DNA of 64,000 bases from Volvox africanus (taxonomy: Eukaryota; Chlorophyta; Chlorophyceae; Chlamydomonadales; Volvocaceae), in NCBI GenBank assembly GCA_030268105.1, contig BSDZ01000033.1, forward strand, positions 310,001 through 374,000, read 5' to 3'. Below, one piece after another: positions 34,099 to 44,800 of this stretch (positions within the stretch are counted from its first letter, which is position 1; every line of letters begins with the position of its first letter). Made by a program: the position numbers and the translations under genes. The notes under the pieces were generated by a model. The model did no database searches. It had not been told where the DNA came from and saw only the letters and a program-made list of their open reading frames with translations.

Positions 34099-36612
34099 TC
34101 ATGTAACTTTGCTATTAGTTACGCTGTCAGTCAGAGTCGAGTCGGCTCTGCTGTCAGCTTCCGTTTCCTCCCGTGCGTTTAGAACGGCCAACCAAGGGAT
34201 TCTCTCTTTTGCGTTCTTGAATTCCGTGTTGGACACGGTGACGGTCCTCCATCCAGCTGAAGAAAACAACTTGAGCAGGGATTCGAAGCCGTGGTCGTCA
34301 GACACCAGGACCAGCACGGGCGGGGATGAGGAGGGAGGCGGAGGGGGGCCGCAAGGCGGGGTGGACGTGGAAGTGGAGGCGGAGGGGGCGGAGACTGCCT
34401 GGGGGACGGAAAGCAATCACAGGCGTTGAGAAGAGGACCGTCACATACTGTCAACCAGGGCAGGGCTGGACAGGGCAGGGGAGAGGAGACCCAGACGCAG
34501 CATTCCTTCGGCACTACTGCCGCCGCAGCCTTAGTCTTTCCCCCTACAGAGGTGTTACGATTAATACTTGCTATTGTGTATTGCGATGTCCTTTGCGATT
34601 ATCCTCCAGTATTGCGATCGACTGAGCGAATGCAAACCCAAGTCCAACCCCATCCCCTCGCCCAAGCCCTGCCCTTCGGTTCCCGACCTCGTCAGGATAC
34701 GTGTCAAAATCTTTCCGCCCATCGCACCTTCCTGTTGCCTTCTCCGCCGCTCCCCTCCCCCAGCAAGGAGACGGCGTCCTTCTGCAGCCGCACATCTGCC
34801 TTCTGCCTGCCCATGGGCACGGACTTGACCTTGACGCCGAGGGTCCTTAGGACACCTTCTAGGTCGTACCCACGCTTTTTTCCGAGCACACTCTGAGCCG
34901 CCATTTGATACCTGTCATGGGCCCGATGGCCCCAACGGACATGGAGAATCAGGTCGCGGAGAAGGAGGCAGAAGTGTACAGAGAGGTGGTGGATGTGGAG
35001 GCCGCCCAATACGTACTGTGTGGTCATTTGGTATATTGGTGTGGTAAAGCCTTCTTCCTGTACTTATCCTCTCACGCTTTAACAGAGGGGCCTGTACCGA
35101 GAGACGTACACTTGCCTTTCAAAACGGCGGGACTGAACGTACTTCCTCCTGTCCGCCTCTGACAGCTGCGCCAGCTGCTTTTCATGTTGCCGCTGGTGCA
35201 GCTGCCGGAAGTGCGTTCGCAGCTTGGACTCGGGGCCCCGCACCCCCCTCTGACAAAGGGGACAGCGCAGGAGCCCATCATCTCCGCTGGATGCCGCGCC
35301 AGATGGATCTAACGGATGCTGCGGGTAGATATGGGCGGTTGAGATTGGGGAATAGGAGGGGGGCCATGGACCTGCAGGAAATTTCCATCGCATCAGTAGT
35401 GGGTGGCATCCAAAGAGCTGATTAAAGCAAGCCTGGCGAGCACGACACCATCAGTTGATCGCATGGTTCTACTTGCGACTTCTGCCGCCTACCTGCATGC
35501 CCGCCCGGACGGCGGCTGCCCATATCTTAGGAACCAACTTCAAGGTACGGTGGTTGGCGTAGGCGCGGATTTCGACCACGCTGCCGTAATGATCCAGCAA
35601 TGTCCTTCACCACGGAATGTATATACATATTTATTTCAAAATTGTCAATACGGCTTCGGGTAATTCGTACTTTTCCAGGAGAGTTGGCAAAGAGATTGCC
35701 GTAGGTGAAGGTGTTTAAGCCAACTACAAAGTACTAGCGAGCCCCTTACCTCATGCTGTCCATCAGCCCCCTGTGGTCCAACGTCTCCGGGTACTTGTTG
35801 TCCAAATCCCAAAACACGTACACGGGGCCCGTGCTTAGGACCAGGTCCTCACTCCGGCCCTCGTGCCCTCGGGTTGTTGCGGACGTCGTTACATCCGCTG
35901 GCGTGTGCGGACGGGAACCCAAACACGCCCAAGTGCCCGATGGCGCGTAGCTGGAACATCTACTGGCATCTACTGGCGACTCCACCATGGCGTTCATTGT
36001 GTTGGGGTTTCTAGACTGAGCCAGATTGCGCGGAAGGGATGTGTTCAGCTCCGGCTTCGGTTTAGGCTTAGGCTGCCGTTTCCAACGCGCTGGACAGTAG
36101 GAAGCCGCCACCGGGTCGTCTGCGCTGATGGCAGAAGCACTGAACCCGCAAAACGCTGGGGACGGGTCTGGCGCATGTGCGCCCGAGACACTCTGGTCAT
36201 TATCCTTCACACAGTTCTGAACTGGGGAACTCAGAGCGGGACGAGGCCCTGATGAGGTGGCGGTTGCGTGCTTTGATGCTGTGGTGACCATGTTGTTATG
36301 TGGTCGGCGAGAGGCGCTGTCTTTTCGTCGCGTCTTCCGTAGCGGATGCACTGGGTCTTCTTCATGTAGACCGGCATTGCGGTAGTGTCTCACAGTAACT
36401 GGTTGCTGCGTCTGAGTTTGGGTCTCAGTCTGAGATTGATGTTGAGACTGATCTGGTGGTGGTGCTCCAGGGGCTTTTGCGGATGCGCACTCCAAGCCAG
36501 TTCGGTGTGTCCTTTGCAGGGATGTCCTGCACCCTGCCCACAGTGTCGAGGACCAAAAGGAATTGACAGGCAACCGCGACGTAGTCCAGATGTTTATGAT
36601 TGGTGATGTCAT
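34099..36612 (-). CDS. NYN-domain nuclease with C2H2 finger, copy B
   Basis: Paralogue of the gene at 27627-32052, same strand and exon plan: 35750-36612, 35493-35604, 35116-35318, 34728-34911, 34099-34398. Exon 2 is 112 bases in both copies. The N-terminal exon starts MTSPIINIWTTSRLPVN and is mostly unrelated to copy A until the last 166 bases, which encode the NYN start [14 protein letters not shown]. Exon 2 reads HYGSVVEIRAYANHRTL, about half identical to copy A. The finger exon has CPLC then RTHFRQLH and ends with the same GC donor AG|GCAAGT. Exon 4 carries KADVRLQKDAVSLLGE; exon 5 carries [19 protein letters not shown] and a longer tail than copy A, ending DSVTNSKVT. The intact NYN acid residues suggest a working protein of about 530 residues. 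Its 5' end faces the BtuF-like gene. The start codon is the first ATG in an open exon; an upstream exon cannot be excluded. Confidence 0.83.
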
Positions 36613-37395
36613 GGCAGGTGGCTCGTTTCACGGCTGTTTAAATATCGTGTCTTCGTCCGTTGACGAAGATACCGTTGTAAAAATCTAAACGGTTTCAGGC
36701 CATAACTCAAGGAAAGCGCGGATATCGCCACATGACTGCAAACTACATCCCCTCGCTACTTAGCTGATCCAATAATAGTCAGATGGGGACATGGTATACT
36801 ATAAGGTATCCGCCGTTCGGGTTCGCAAGGTAGCTACAATGCATAACGAGAAGGATTACTTCTTGTTATTGCGGACATGAACTGATGAAACCAGACGTAA
36901 GGAAGTTCATGGTGCAGGAAGGACCGTCAATAATGAGAGGACCTGGCAAGGGCCGAGATATCCGTTCGGAGACGCGACACTATCCTCCTTGGTACGTAAG
37001 ATTAATGTTTAATATCATATAATACTATGGTTTCGTAATCCTGTTATGGAGGGTGAAGATGCTGCAGCTGAAGACGGGTGGCTCCAAACTGACGGCTGAA
37101 ACCAAGCGCGAAATGGAATTCCAGTCATCGCCCGCATCTTGAGGCACTGAACATTCATTTGTAATGGTTAACAGCACGTTCACTTCATTACGGAGTCGAT
37201 CGTTTCAGTCGTCAGAGCGTCCCGTCGGGTCTTCCGATGACACCTAGCAAGCAGGGAGGACGCATTCTACGCTATACAAATATTTTTATCACGCCGAGAT
37301 AATCCGTCTGAATCTCCAATTTTTTGGGTTGGGCTCCAACCGGTTCTGGCCGTCGTGTGGACTTACCCTGAGCGCTTCCTTGGCGTTTGCCCAAA
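36613..37395. promoter_or_regulatory. Divergent 5' region of NYN copy B and BtuF-like gene
   Basis: The two flanking genes are transcribed away from each other, so both promoters should lie in these about 780 bases. An AT-rich patch is at about 37005-37035. No recognisable element stands out. Confidence 0.4.
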
Positions 37396-40258
37396 ATGAA
37401 GGCCAAATCACTAGCAACTGGCAAACAATCGGGAGCAGCAACCCAGGCTGCACAGGGTTCTCCATTGCGCGTCCTGTCGTTGCTACCTGGCGCCACAGAC
37501 ACAGTACGAGCCCTTGGCGCAGCGAATCTGCTTATCGGCAGGACGCATGAAGTGAGGGAGTATACGTGCTACCATTACAAGCAAAAATAGTAGTTAACAT
37601 AACTGGATTTTGTATTTTGATGTATTGGTGTGGGTCTATAGGGGCGTAATGTATCTGCTCGTGTGTTGTAAGTGGGACCCACATTAAACAAGGGTGAGTT
37701 ATGCGAGGCATCCCAGGCTTTAAGGAACCGGAGATACTGGGTGGCATGTACGTAGTAGCAGTTGTAAGAGTAGTTGTAATTGGAGTAGTTGTAGTAGAAT
37801 GAGTAGGAGGAGTATGTGTCACACGACGGGGTTCCTGCACCGATGTTTTCGGTCGTTGCGCCAGTCGTGCACGAGAGGGCCGAGTCCCTTTCCTCTGTCC
37901 CCGTGAGCCGAACCATCAGATCCCCTAGTATGAGCATCCGCATGTTTTCTCTGCCTTGTGACGCAATTATACACGCACGCAAACACACACGCAAAGAAAT
38001 GCACACATAAATGCAAATACGCATGTGAACACCTTGCTTCAGCCATCCCAAGTTCTGATCTTTTCCCGATAGGTTTGGTTGTTGGTTATTGGTATTGCAT
38101 TCTCGCTGTGATGATCTTAGTCCTGCCTGGGGCAGTGCGACTGGCCCGAGCTGCAGACGCTTCTAATCGTCACTTCAGACAAGCTGGGGGAGATGCCGCC
38201 CGCGGAGCTGGATGCTGCCATGGTATGTTGGTGTGTTTTTATGTATCAGCGGGCCTATGGGCATGCGGGGTATATGGGTATCTGCGGACGTCCACTTCTG
38301 TTTCCAAGGTCTGACGTTGCGTGCCGATTTAGGACCATCACTCGTTGTACCGTACTCGTACGGTTATGCGGCACCATATACAACGTGTGCACCCCTCGCA
38401 AATGCCTTTCATCATTCCCTTCATTCACTTCCCTTCCGAACGTAAAAACGCCAAACATGGTGTGTGTATGTGTGTCGAGCGCGCAGGCAGCATGTGGCAG
38501 TGCACTGCCGACGCTGGGATGGTGCGGTGGCGGCATTGCATTACTGGATCAAGGATTGTCACCGTACCGTACGGACGTAGAGCAGCTGATGGTGCTGCGG
38601 CCGGACGTCATCCTGACCCAGATGCAGGTGGCTTTGTCCCCGGGGTGCCATGGGTTTGGTTCCGGAGCGGGATTGGCACGAGTGCTGTCTGGTGCATGAC
38701 CTGTGGGCCCCTACATCCCCTTTCCTTCTTCTTTGCTATGATTGCAATCCCCACTCTTCTTCTTCTTCTTCTTCTTCTTCTTCTTCTTCTTCTTCTTTGC
38801 CATTCGTATCCATTGCAAAGGCAACGCGCTTTTTCCATTCCACGTTTCTGTGACGACGGAACTGCCCTAATACTGTTACCGGCACCATCCGGCTACCCAT
38901 GAACCCACCTCACCTGTCGTCTGCTGGTGCTGGTTCTGCTGCTACTGGGGCATCAGGGCCTGGGTCCTGACCTCACCCCGGACCATTACCAATCCTCCCT
39001 AGAGCAGCTGCTCGGCTACAGGCCGACTGTTGTGCAGCTGGAGGCACTGGAGATGGAAGGCGTGTGGCGGGACATGCGATCTATCTCCGAGGCGCTGAAG
39101 CTGGGCCGCGAGGGCCTGGACAAGATCCGCAGTGAGCGAGGGAGAGAGAGTAGGGTGCTTAGAACATGTTTTTGTCCCTTATTGTGCATACCAGGCCTCT
39201 GTAACGTACCATCATGACACCCGCCCTACGCTACCCTTTGTGTTGGATTATCCCATGTCTCTATCCCCTGTCGTTATAGCGACATAACCCATCCTACCAT
39301 GTCTGTCTGTCTGTCAATCACACATCCCTCACGATCTCTTTGAACCCCAGCTTTGCTCTCTAAACCCGTGTCCTCTGTCCCTTGCTGGTATGTGGATCTG
39401 CGCCTTCGGAGCGCAGCACTTCAGCGGAGGTTGAAGGCTGCGTCAGACTCAGCGCGTGGACGGCCCCGGCCCCGTGTGGTGGTGGTGCAATGGTCCGACC
39501 CCGCATTCGCTGCTGGGGGCTGGGTGCCACAGCTGGTGGAGCTGGCGGGAGCGCGGGATGTACTGGGCCGAGTGGAGGCTGCAGCCACCTTCACCGCCCA
39601 GCAGCTGGCAGGTAGGCTAAGGCAACGAAGCCGTTCGCATTCCGAGGTTGGACCCTTTCTCCTTCCCTTCCTTTTCCCGAGTCCGGGTTGTTGCTTGTTT
39701 GCGTTTCTCTACAGTAGTGCCAGTTCTCGTCTGTTTCGGCTTCCCCTCCTGAGGAGGGGGTCTCGTGCGTTTCCTGTCCCTCCTACTCTTCTCGCCCCTC
39801 GATTCCAAACTCGACCAGATCAAACCTTCACTGTCCGTCTGCTGGGCTGTTTCTCTTTTTCGTTTCTGCGCTTGCCCTTTCTCGGCTCTTCTCCTGTGTC
39901 AGACGCCCGCCCGGACATGCTCGTCTTTGCGCTATGCGGTTTCGGGCTGTTGGAGTCGCAGCGGCTCGCAACTCAGGTCCTGGAGCAGCTGACCGCTGAG
40001 TGCAGGACGGCTGCAGAGGTGCTACACAGGGCGCGTGTCATTGTGACTGATGGGCGGCGGGTGTTCAGTCGCCCTGGTCCCTGGCTGGTGCAATCGCTTG
40101 AGGTCCTGGTGGAGGCACTGCATGGAGAAGCGCAGGAATACGGACACGAGGGGCAGCTCTGGGCGCTATTGCTACGTGAACCCGCGCAGGATTCTGTTGA
40201 TGTGGGATTGAATTTGACCCGTGGGTCATCGGTTTTAACGCCAGTGGGCGCCGTGTAA
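37396..40258 (+). CDS. BtuF-like substrate-binding-domain protein
   Basis: A single-domain protein of about 369 residues with the fold of cobalamin/Fe-siderophore-binding proteins (BtuF/FecB type). Exons: 37396-37551, 38136-38222, 38487-38627, 38957-39131, 39417-39611, 39903-40258, all in phase. After a short Lys/Gln-rich start comes VLSLLPGATDTVRALGAAN and LIGRTHECDWP, the typical first lobe. Next are LRPDVILTQMQ (about residue 118-128), LGYRPTVVQLEALEMEGVW, VVVVQWSDPAFAAGGWVPQL (about 207-226) and RPDMLVFALCGFGLL near 255. Bacterial relatives deliver corrinoids or iron chelates to ABC importers. Here no signal peptide or lipobox is visible, so a secreted role is not supported, and the Cys-rich segment that often follows the TQ motif is absent between exons 3 and 4 (a missed small exon is possible). 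Ligand and location are unknown; B12 or a related corrinoid is an inference from the family. Confidence 0.83.
38755..38797. repeat. (TTC)n microsatellite
   Basis: A TTC run in the BtuF-like gene's intron between exons 38627 and 38957. Confidence 0.9.
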
Positions 40259-41812
40259 GGTCGGGCGGCGCGGCCTTTGCGAATGCAGCACAACGCGCAG
40301 GTTTGAAGGCTGAATGTTGGGTCATGAGTTCGCCTTTGTCTCTGGCTCTGGAAGGAGCAGTGTAACGCGATAATGGAATATGTATTAGAAGGTATGCGGG
40401 AAAACAGGTAAGAGCGAAGTGCTTTCCATTAGAGGTGTCGTACATGCGCGGCAAAATACTGGGATACAGATCTTCCTGAGTAACAACGGAAATTGTCTTA
40501 AATAATAAGTTGCTTAGATTTTATGTTTTTTTAACGCTTTACGCTATGATGCCGTGTGTTTCGTGCGCGCCGCCGAAAGGTAGACGTTAATTGGTTTCGG
40601 AAGTTACATCAAATCACAAGACATGGCCTTTTTTTGGCATGGCAATATCGGGGGAATGAGCATAAATACACATCGTTCTTTAGGATTGCGCATCAACATC
40701 CTTTAGAATCTTTATAGCTGACGTCATCGACGCCCCATCGCGCGATCGTACCTGGGTCTACGTAAGGTTTTTCCCTTCAAGTGACGAAAACAAATCCATG
40801 TATTACATTGCTAAAGTGTTGAGTCGTCGGCGTCCATCTTGGGGCAATTTTGAGGCATCTAAGAAAACGAGCACAGGCATAGATCGGCCAACATACACAT
40901 TGCACTTGACTAAGTGTTCAGATTGATTGCTACAAATGTTTTAAGCCTTATGCCGTTGTTTCGCCACCTGACTCAAATCGAGCACCTTCATTCGCTCCGC
41001 CCGCCATCGCTGCAAGTAGCAGGTCACCATGTATTTACAATATTTATTTTGCCCGTTTGATAACATGGTGTCACTTGGGAAGTAAGGCACCACCTCAGAA
41101 CAAACGAAATCTGGGAACGAAACTATGTTTGATGGCGCTTGCACTTGCCAGTTCCAAATCGCAAAGGTCGTAAGCTTGTAAGCCGGCTGAATATCGCTTA
41201 TGGCATGCACATGTATGTCCTGATTGTATCATACCACCTAGTTCCGCTATCATGCTTTAACCGCACGGTTGGTAATACTTTAGCTTGCCATCACGACGTA
41301 TCATGTAGCAAACATCGTTAAAAAGGGAAAAGACTTGAACTGAGAGAAATGCTTTGCCGCATATGACCCTACATCTTGCTTTTTGACTATTGGCGGTTGA
41401 CATCTGAAGTCCCCCGGTAAACTTTCCAAGCTGCGCTTTTTATACGCGTGGATAGGGGATGAAAAGAATAAAAGTAGGAAAATCACAGCGCCTCCCATGC
41501 TAGGTGTCGCCTTGTCGGTCATTCATCAAGGTGCACGACAATACTGAGGTCGGAATTTTCAGACGCTTAGCAGTACTCCCCTGGACATCGTGATACAAAG
41601 GAACCTAAGGATATACCTAAGTAGCTGAGCACCTTATCCAGTTAGTGGAAAATTGAAAACGTTGCTGGTAAATTTCCGAAAAGGTTGCAGGCGCATTTTT
41701 TCAGCTATAGCGACGTGAGTCGTTTTCGAGAGCTATCTGTAGCTGTGGAGAGCCTCGGCCTACGCATTTTCTTGGCTTTTCGAAGGCCGTTTCCGCCAGT
41801 CGGACGGCTAAG
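40259..41812. other. Intergenic between BtuF-like and GATA genes
   Basis: Contains the BtuF-like 3' UTR and the 5' region of the GATA gene. The segment from about 40450 to 41650 is AT-rich with no supported gene and no obvious repeat. Confidence 0.4.
40361..40365 (+). terminator. TGTAA poly(A) signal, BtuF-like gene
   Basis: TGTAA about 100 bases after the stop codon; a second TGTAA overlaps the stop codon itself at 40254-40258. Confidence 0.5.
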
Positions 41813-44800
41813 ATGGACGCAGCTATGGCGATGGCGCCTCAATCGGCACCATTGAACGCATCCGAAGGATATTGCGGAAAGCCTGACAAGGTAGGTTATG
41901 CTTGACCTGTCCGTGGTTATCCTTGTTGAGGAAATGCGGGCCGGAACCTCCCCCACTGTAGCGCATGATGGCCTGCGTACCATAGCACCTGCAATCAGAT
42001 GAACGGATGTGTATAGTAGCGTAGTATGCTCGTGCATCAGCAGGCAAGCGTATGTTTGATATTCGCAACTTGGACTTTGCTAACGTTGGGAAAGCCTTGG
42101 CCTCCTGGCAAGAGCGTTTGATTGATAGTTATGGAGTAGTTGTTACGGTCATCGGCAGGCAGGATTCAAGAAGTCCGCCAGTTATCTTATGCCGGTCCTA
42201 TAGGCATGAGTGGGAAGGCTCCCAGTGGTATCTTGTTTCATAAACTCTGCAAACATTTATCAAATAGGAATTCTACGAGGAGATGAGACTGGTCATTTAT
42301 CGAAGCTGTGGACAGCTTTTGTGCTGCGCGGGCTGGTCAGCGGCAGGACTAGTATTTGTAAACTGCGCGGGCCAAGATGGGATGCGCGATTGCAACGCGG
42401 TTACGCCAGAATGTTGTTTTCGATGGTTGTTTACAAAGGGTACCTTCGTTTGATCCCGACATTGTCGACTATTTTAAGGGGCATTTTCCAACTACCTGGT
42501 AGCTCAACCCGTTGCCCGGCACCTTTCAGGCCTGCAACAACTGCAACACGACACGGACACCCCTTTGGAGGAGGGAAGCCGGTGAACTATTGTGCAACGC
42601 GTGTGGAATTTACTACAAGTCCCGTGGAGTGCACAGGTCAGCTTCCTAAAGCTTGTAAAGCAGGCTAGAACCTCTCAAGCCTGAATGTTTTCCCATGAGA
42701 AAACACGAACTAAACATCTTTACTTCTGTTTGTTTTGGCATGTTCCGAAGGCCCGTGGAGCTTATCCGGGCACAGCTTAACCAGACATCTCGCCGCGGTT
42801 GCGGCAATGGAAGCGGGGCTGGAGGTGAAAACAGGTATGGGCGCCTTGTTCATAGGGTACATTATTAGCTAGCGCCTTGCAAAATATCGTTTAATGTCAA
42901 CTACGGCAGCCGGAACGTGTCACTGAAATGACAAATGCGAAATCTATTTCTCGCCTCAATTCACGACAAGTTGACATCTTCATCGCAGCCGTGCGCGAGC
43001 GTTACCGGGGCAAGTAACACGGAAGTCGGCCAGAAAGCGCCAGGAGAGGGTCATGTACGGCGATGAACCAGCTGAGCAACGTCAAGTGAGTCGACTGGCC
43101 GTGTGATCTTTTTGTCGTTCATTTCTAAAGCAAGCTTACCTACTCGAACGGGAACCGGATCTGGGTTGGCCCCAGACTTTTAGAGAGCTTTGGGGCTTGT
43201 GCCCCATGTGCGCCCGACGAAGCACGCGTTAACGCAGCCACCAGGGGGAGTATAACACAATTATGCAGGACAACACGCTCACCACGATGAGTTGTGAAAC
43301 TGTTGGGTCTCAGTTTCAATGTTGCCTTTCATCACCCCCTCCCTTTCCCCCAGCCATATGAGAATTCCCCTGCAGCTAACCTTAGCTTAGGGAGCTAATC
43401 GGACAAATTACGAATTGCACTCTCCAGGAGGTCTACTATTCGGTCCTGTTTTCGGGCAACATGTATGATAACATCATATCCTTAGTAAATCATACCTGTG
43501 CCTTCAGCCTTTCATCAGCAAGCGCCATTTTCATTCGCTGTCGTGAGGAATTCTTGGTTGTTTTGCCGTTGACCATGGAACGTTGGCCCCCACATGTATT
43601 TGAACTTGTAAACAGCAACGGTCGCACTCCACGGCGATGGCTGCGAAGGGCACTCGGCAACCGTCGTACTCAGACATGGCCTCGGGTAGCATTTTCCACC
43701 GAGGCCAACCCCCACTCTTCCGGTGAGGGGTTAGGGGTTTGGGCGAGATGAGGGTTAGGATGACGCACGGTCGTAGATTCACTTAGATTGCCTTGTCATG
43801 GGCTTACGATTCGGCAAGTTAGCACAGATGGCAGAAACGTAAGGTACCCGTGCGCTCAGCGCTATGGGTGTTGAAGGTGAAGGGAGCCGCCTTCATGCAA
43901 TTCATGTCTACAAGTATACACAAAGACACGCGCTGAAAGGATGGGTCGAGAAAAAAGCCATGATTTGTGTTAAATGCGACCCGACTTGCCTCCTTTGCAG
44001 ATACGATGGCAGCGCAGGTGGGGCTGGAGGCGCGCTGGGCATCAGTTACGGGTTCGGTCAGTACCATTACTTATCACCAGACGAAGATCCACGGTACGAC
44101 ACAGAGCACGGCATGTACGATGAAGGTTGCGCACTGAGTGGAAGGCGCGGGCCGCAGTCCTCGGGTTCAGTTTCCGATCAGGGAGACGATGGTGGGTCCG
44201 AGGATTTGCGCGAGGGGGAGGAAGCCGAGGACACGAGATCGCTAAGTCCCACATTCAGTTTGGGACCGGAGCTCAATGCGGATGACGACGCGGGAACGGT
44301 GGCGGCTTTCCTATTGAGGATGCGAAGGGGCAGGTATCGGAGCAGGCAGCAGCAGCGACGAAAGGCAGTACAACAGCGGCAACAGTATGGGTTGGAGCGA
44401 GGTATGGATGGCGGGGCCCTGGACAGCAAGCCGCCAGCCCGGCTTCGGAGCCCCTCCATGGTTTTTGAGAAGCGGTGTCCGCTGCGCAGTTGCAGCGATG
44501 ACGGAAGCCGCGGAGGGGAGGCGGAGGAGGCGGAGGCAATCAAGGGCGAGCAGCAAGCGGATTTCGTAAGGGCAGTCAAGCGGAGGGGCAGCCAAGAAGG
44601 CACAGGGAAGCAGCTGGCAGTGGCAGCTTGGCCTCCGGGTGTCAGCGGTCCGCCGTTTAGCGCGGTGAGGGTGTCGCCAGCTGCTGCGGCGGCAGCGCCT
44701 CAGGTCAAGATGAAGGTGAAAGCTGGGGGCCTGCGGGGCAGCGGTGTTCTAGTCAAAGCAGACGAACCGGCAGTAGCGCTATCGCCGTTTGCTACTGCAG

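Noticed and set aside
43723..43760. GGGTTAGG-like sequence as telomere repeat
   Set aside because: The spacing is irregular and the match is partial; similar fragments at 15478, 26118 and 53829 are also imperfect.
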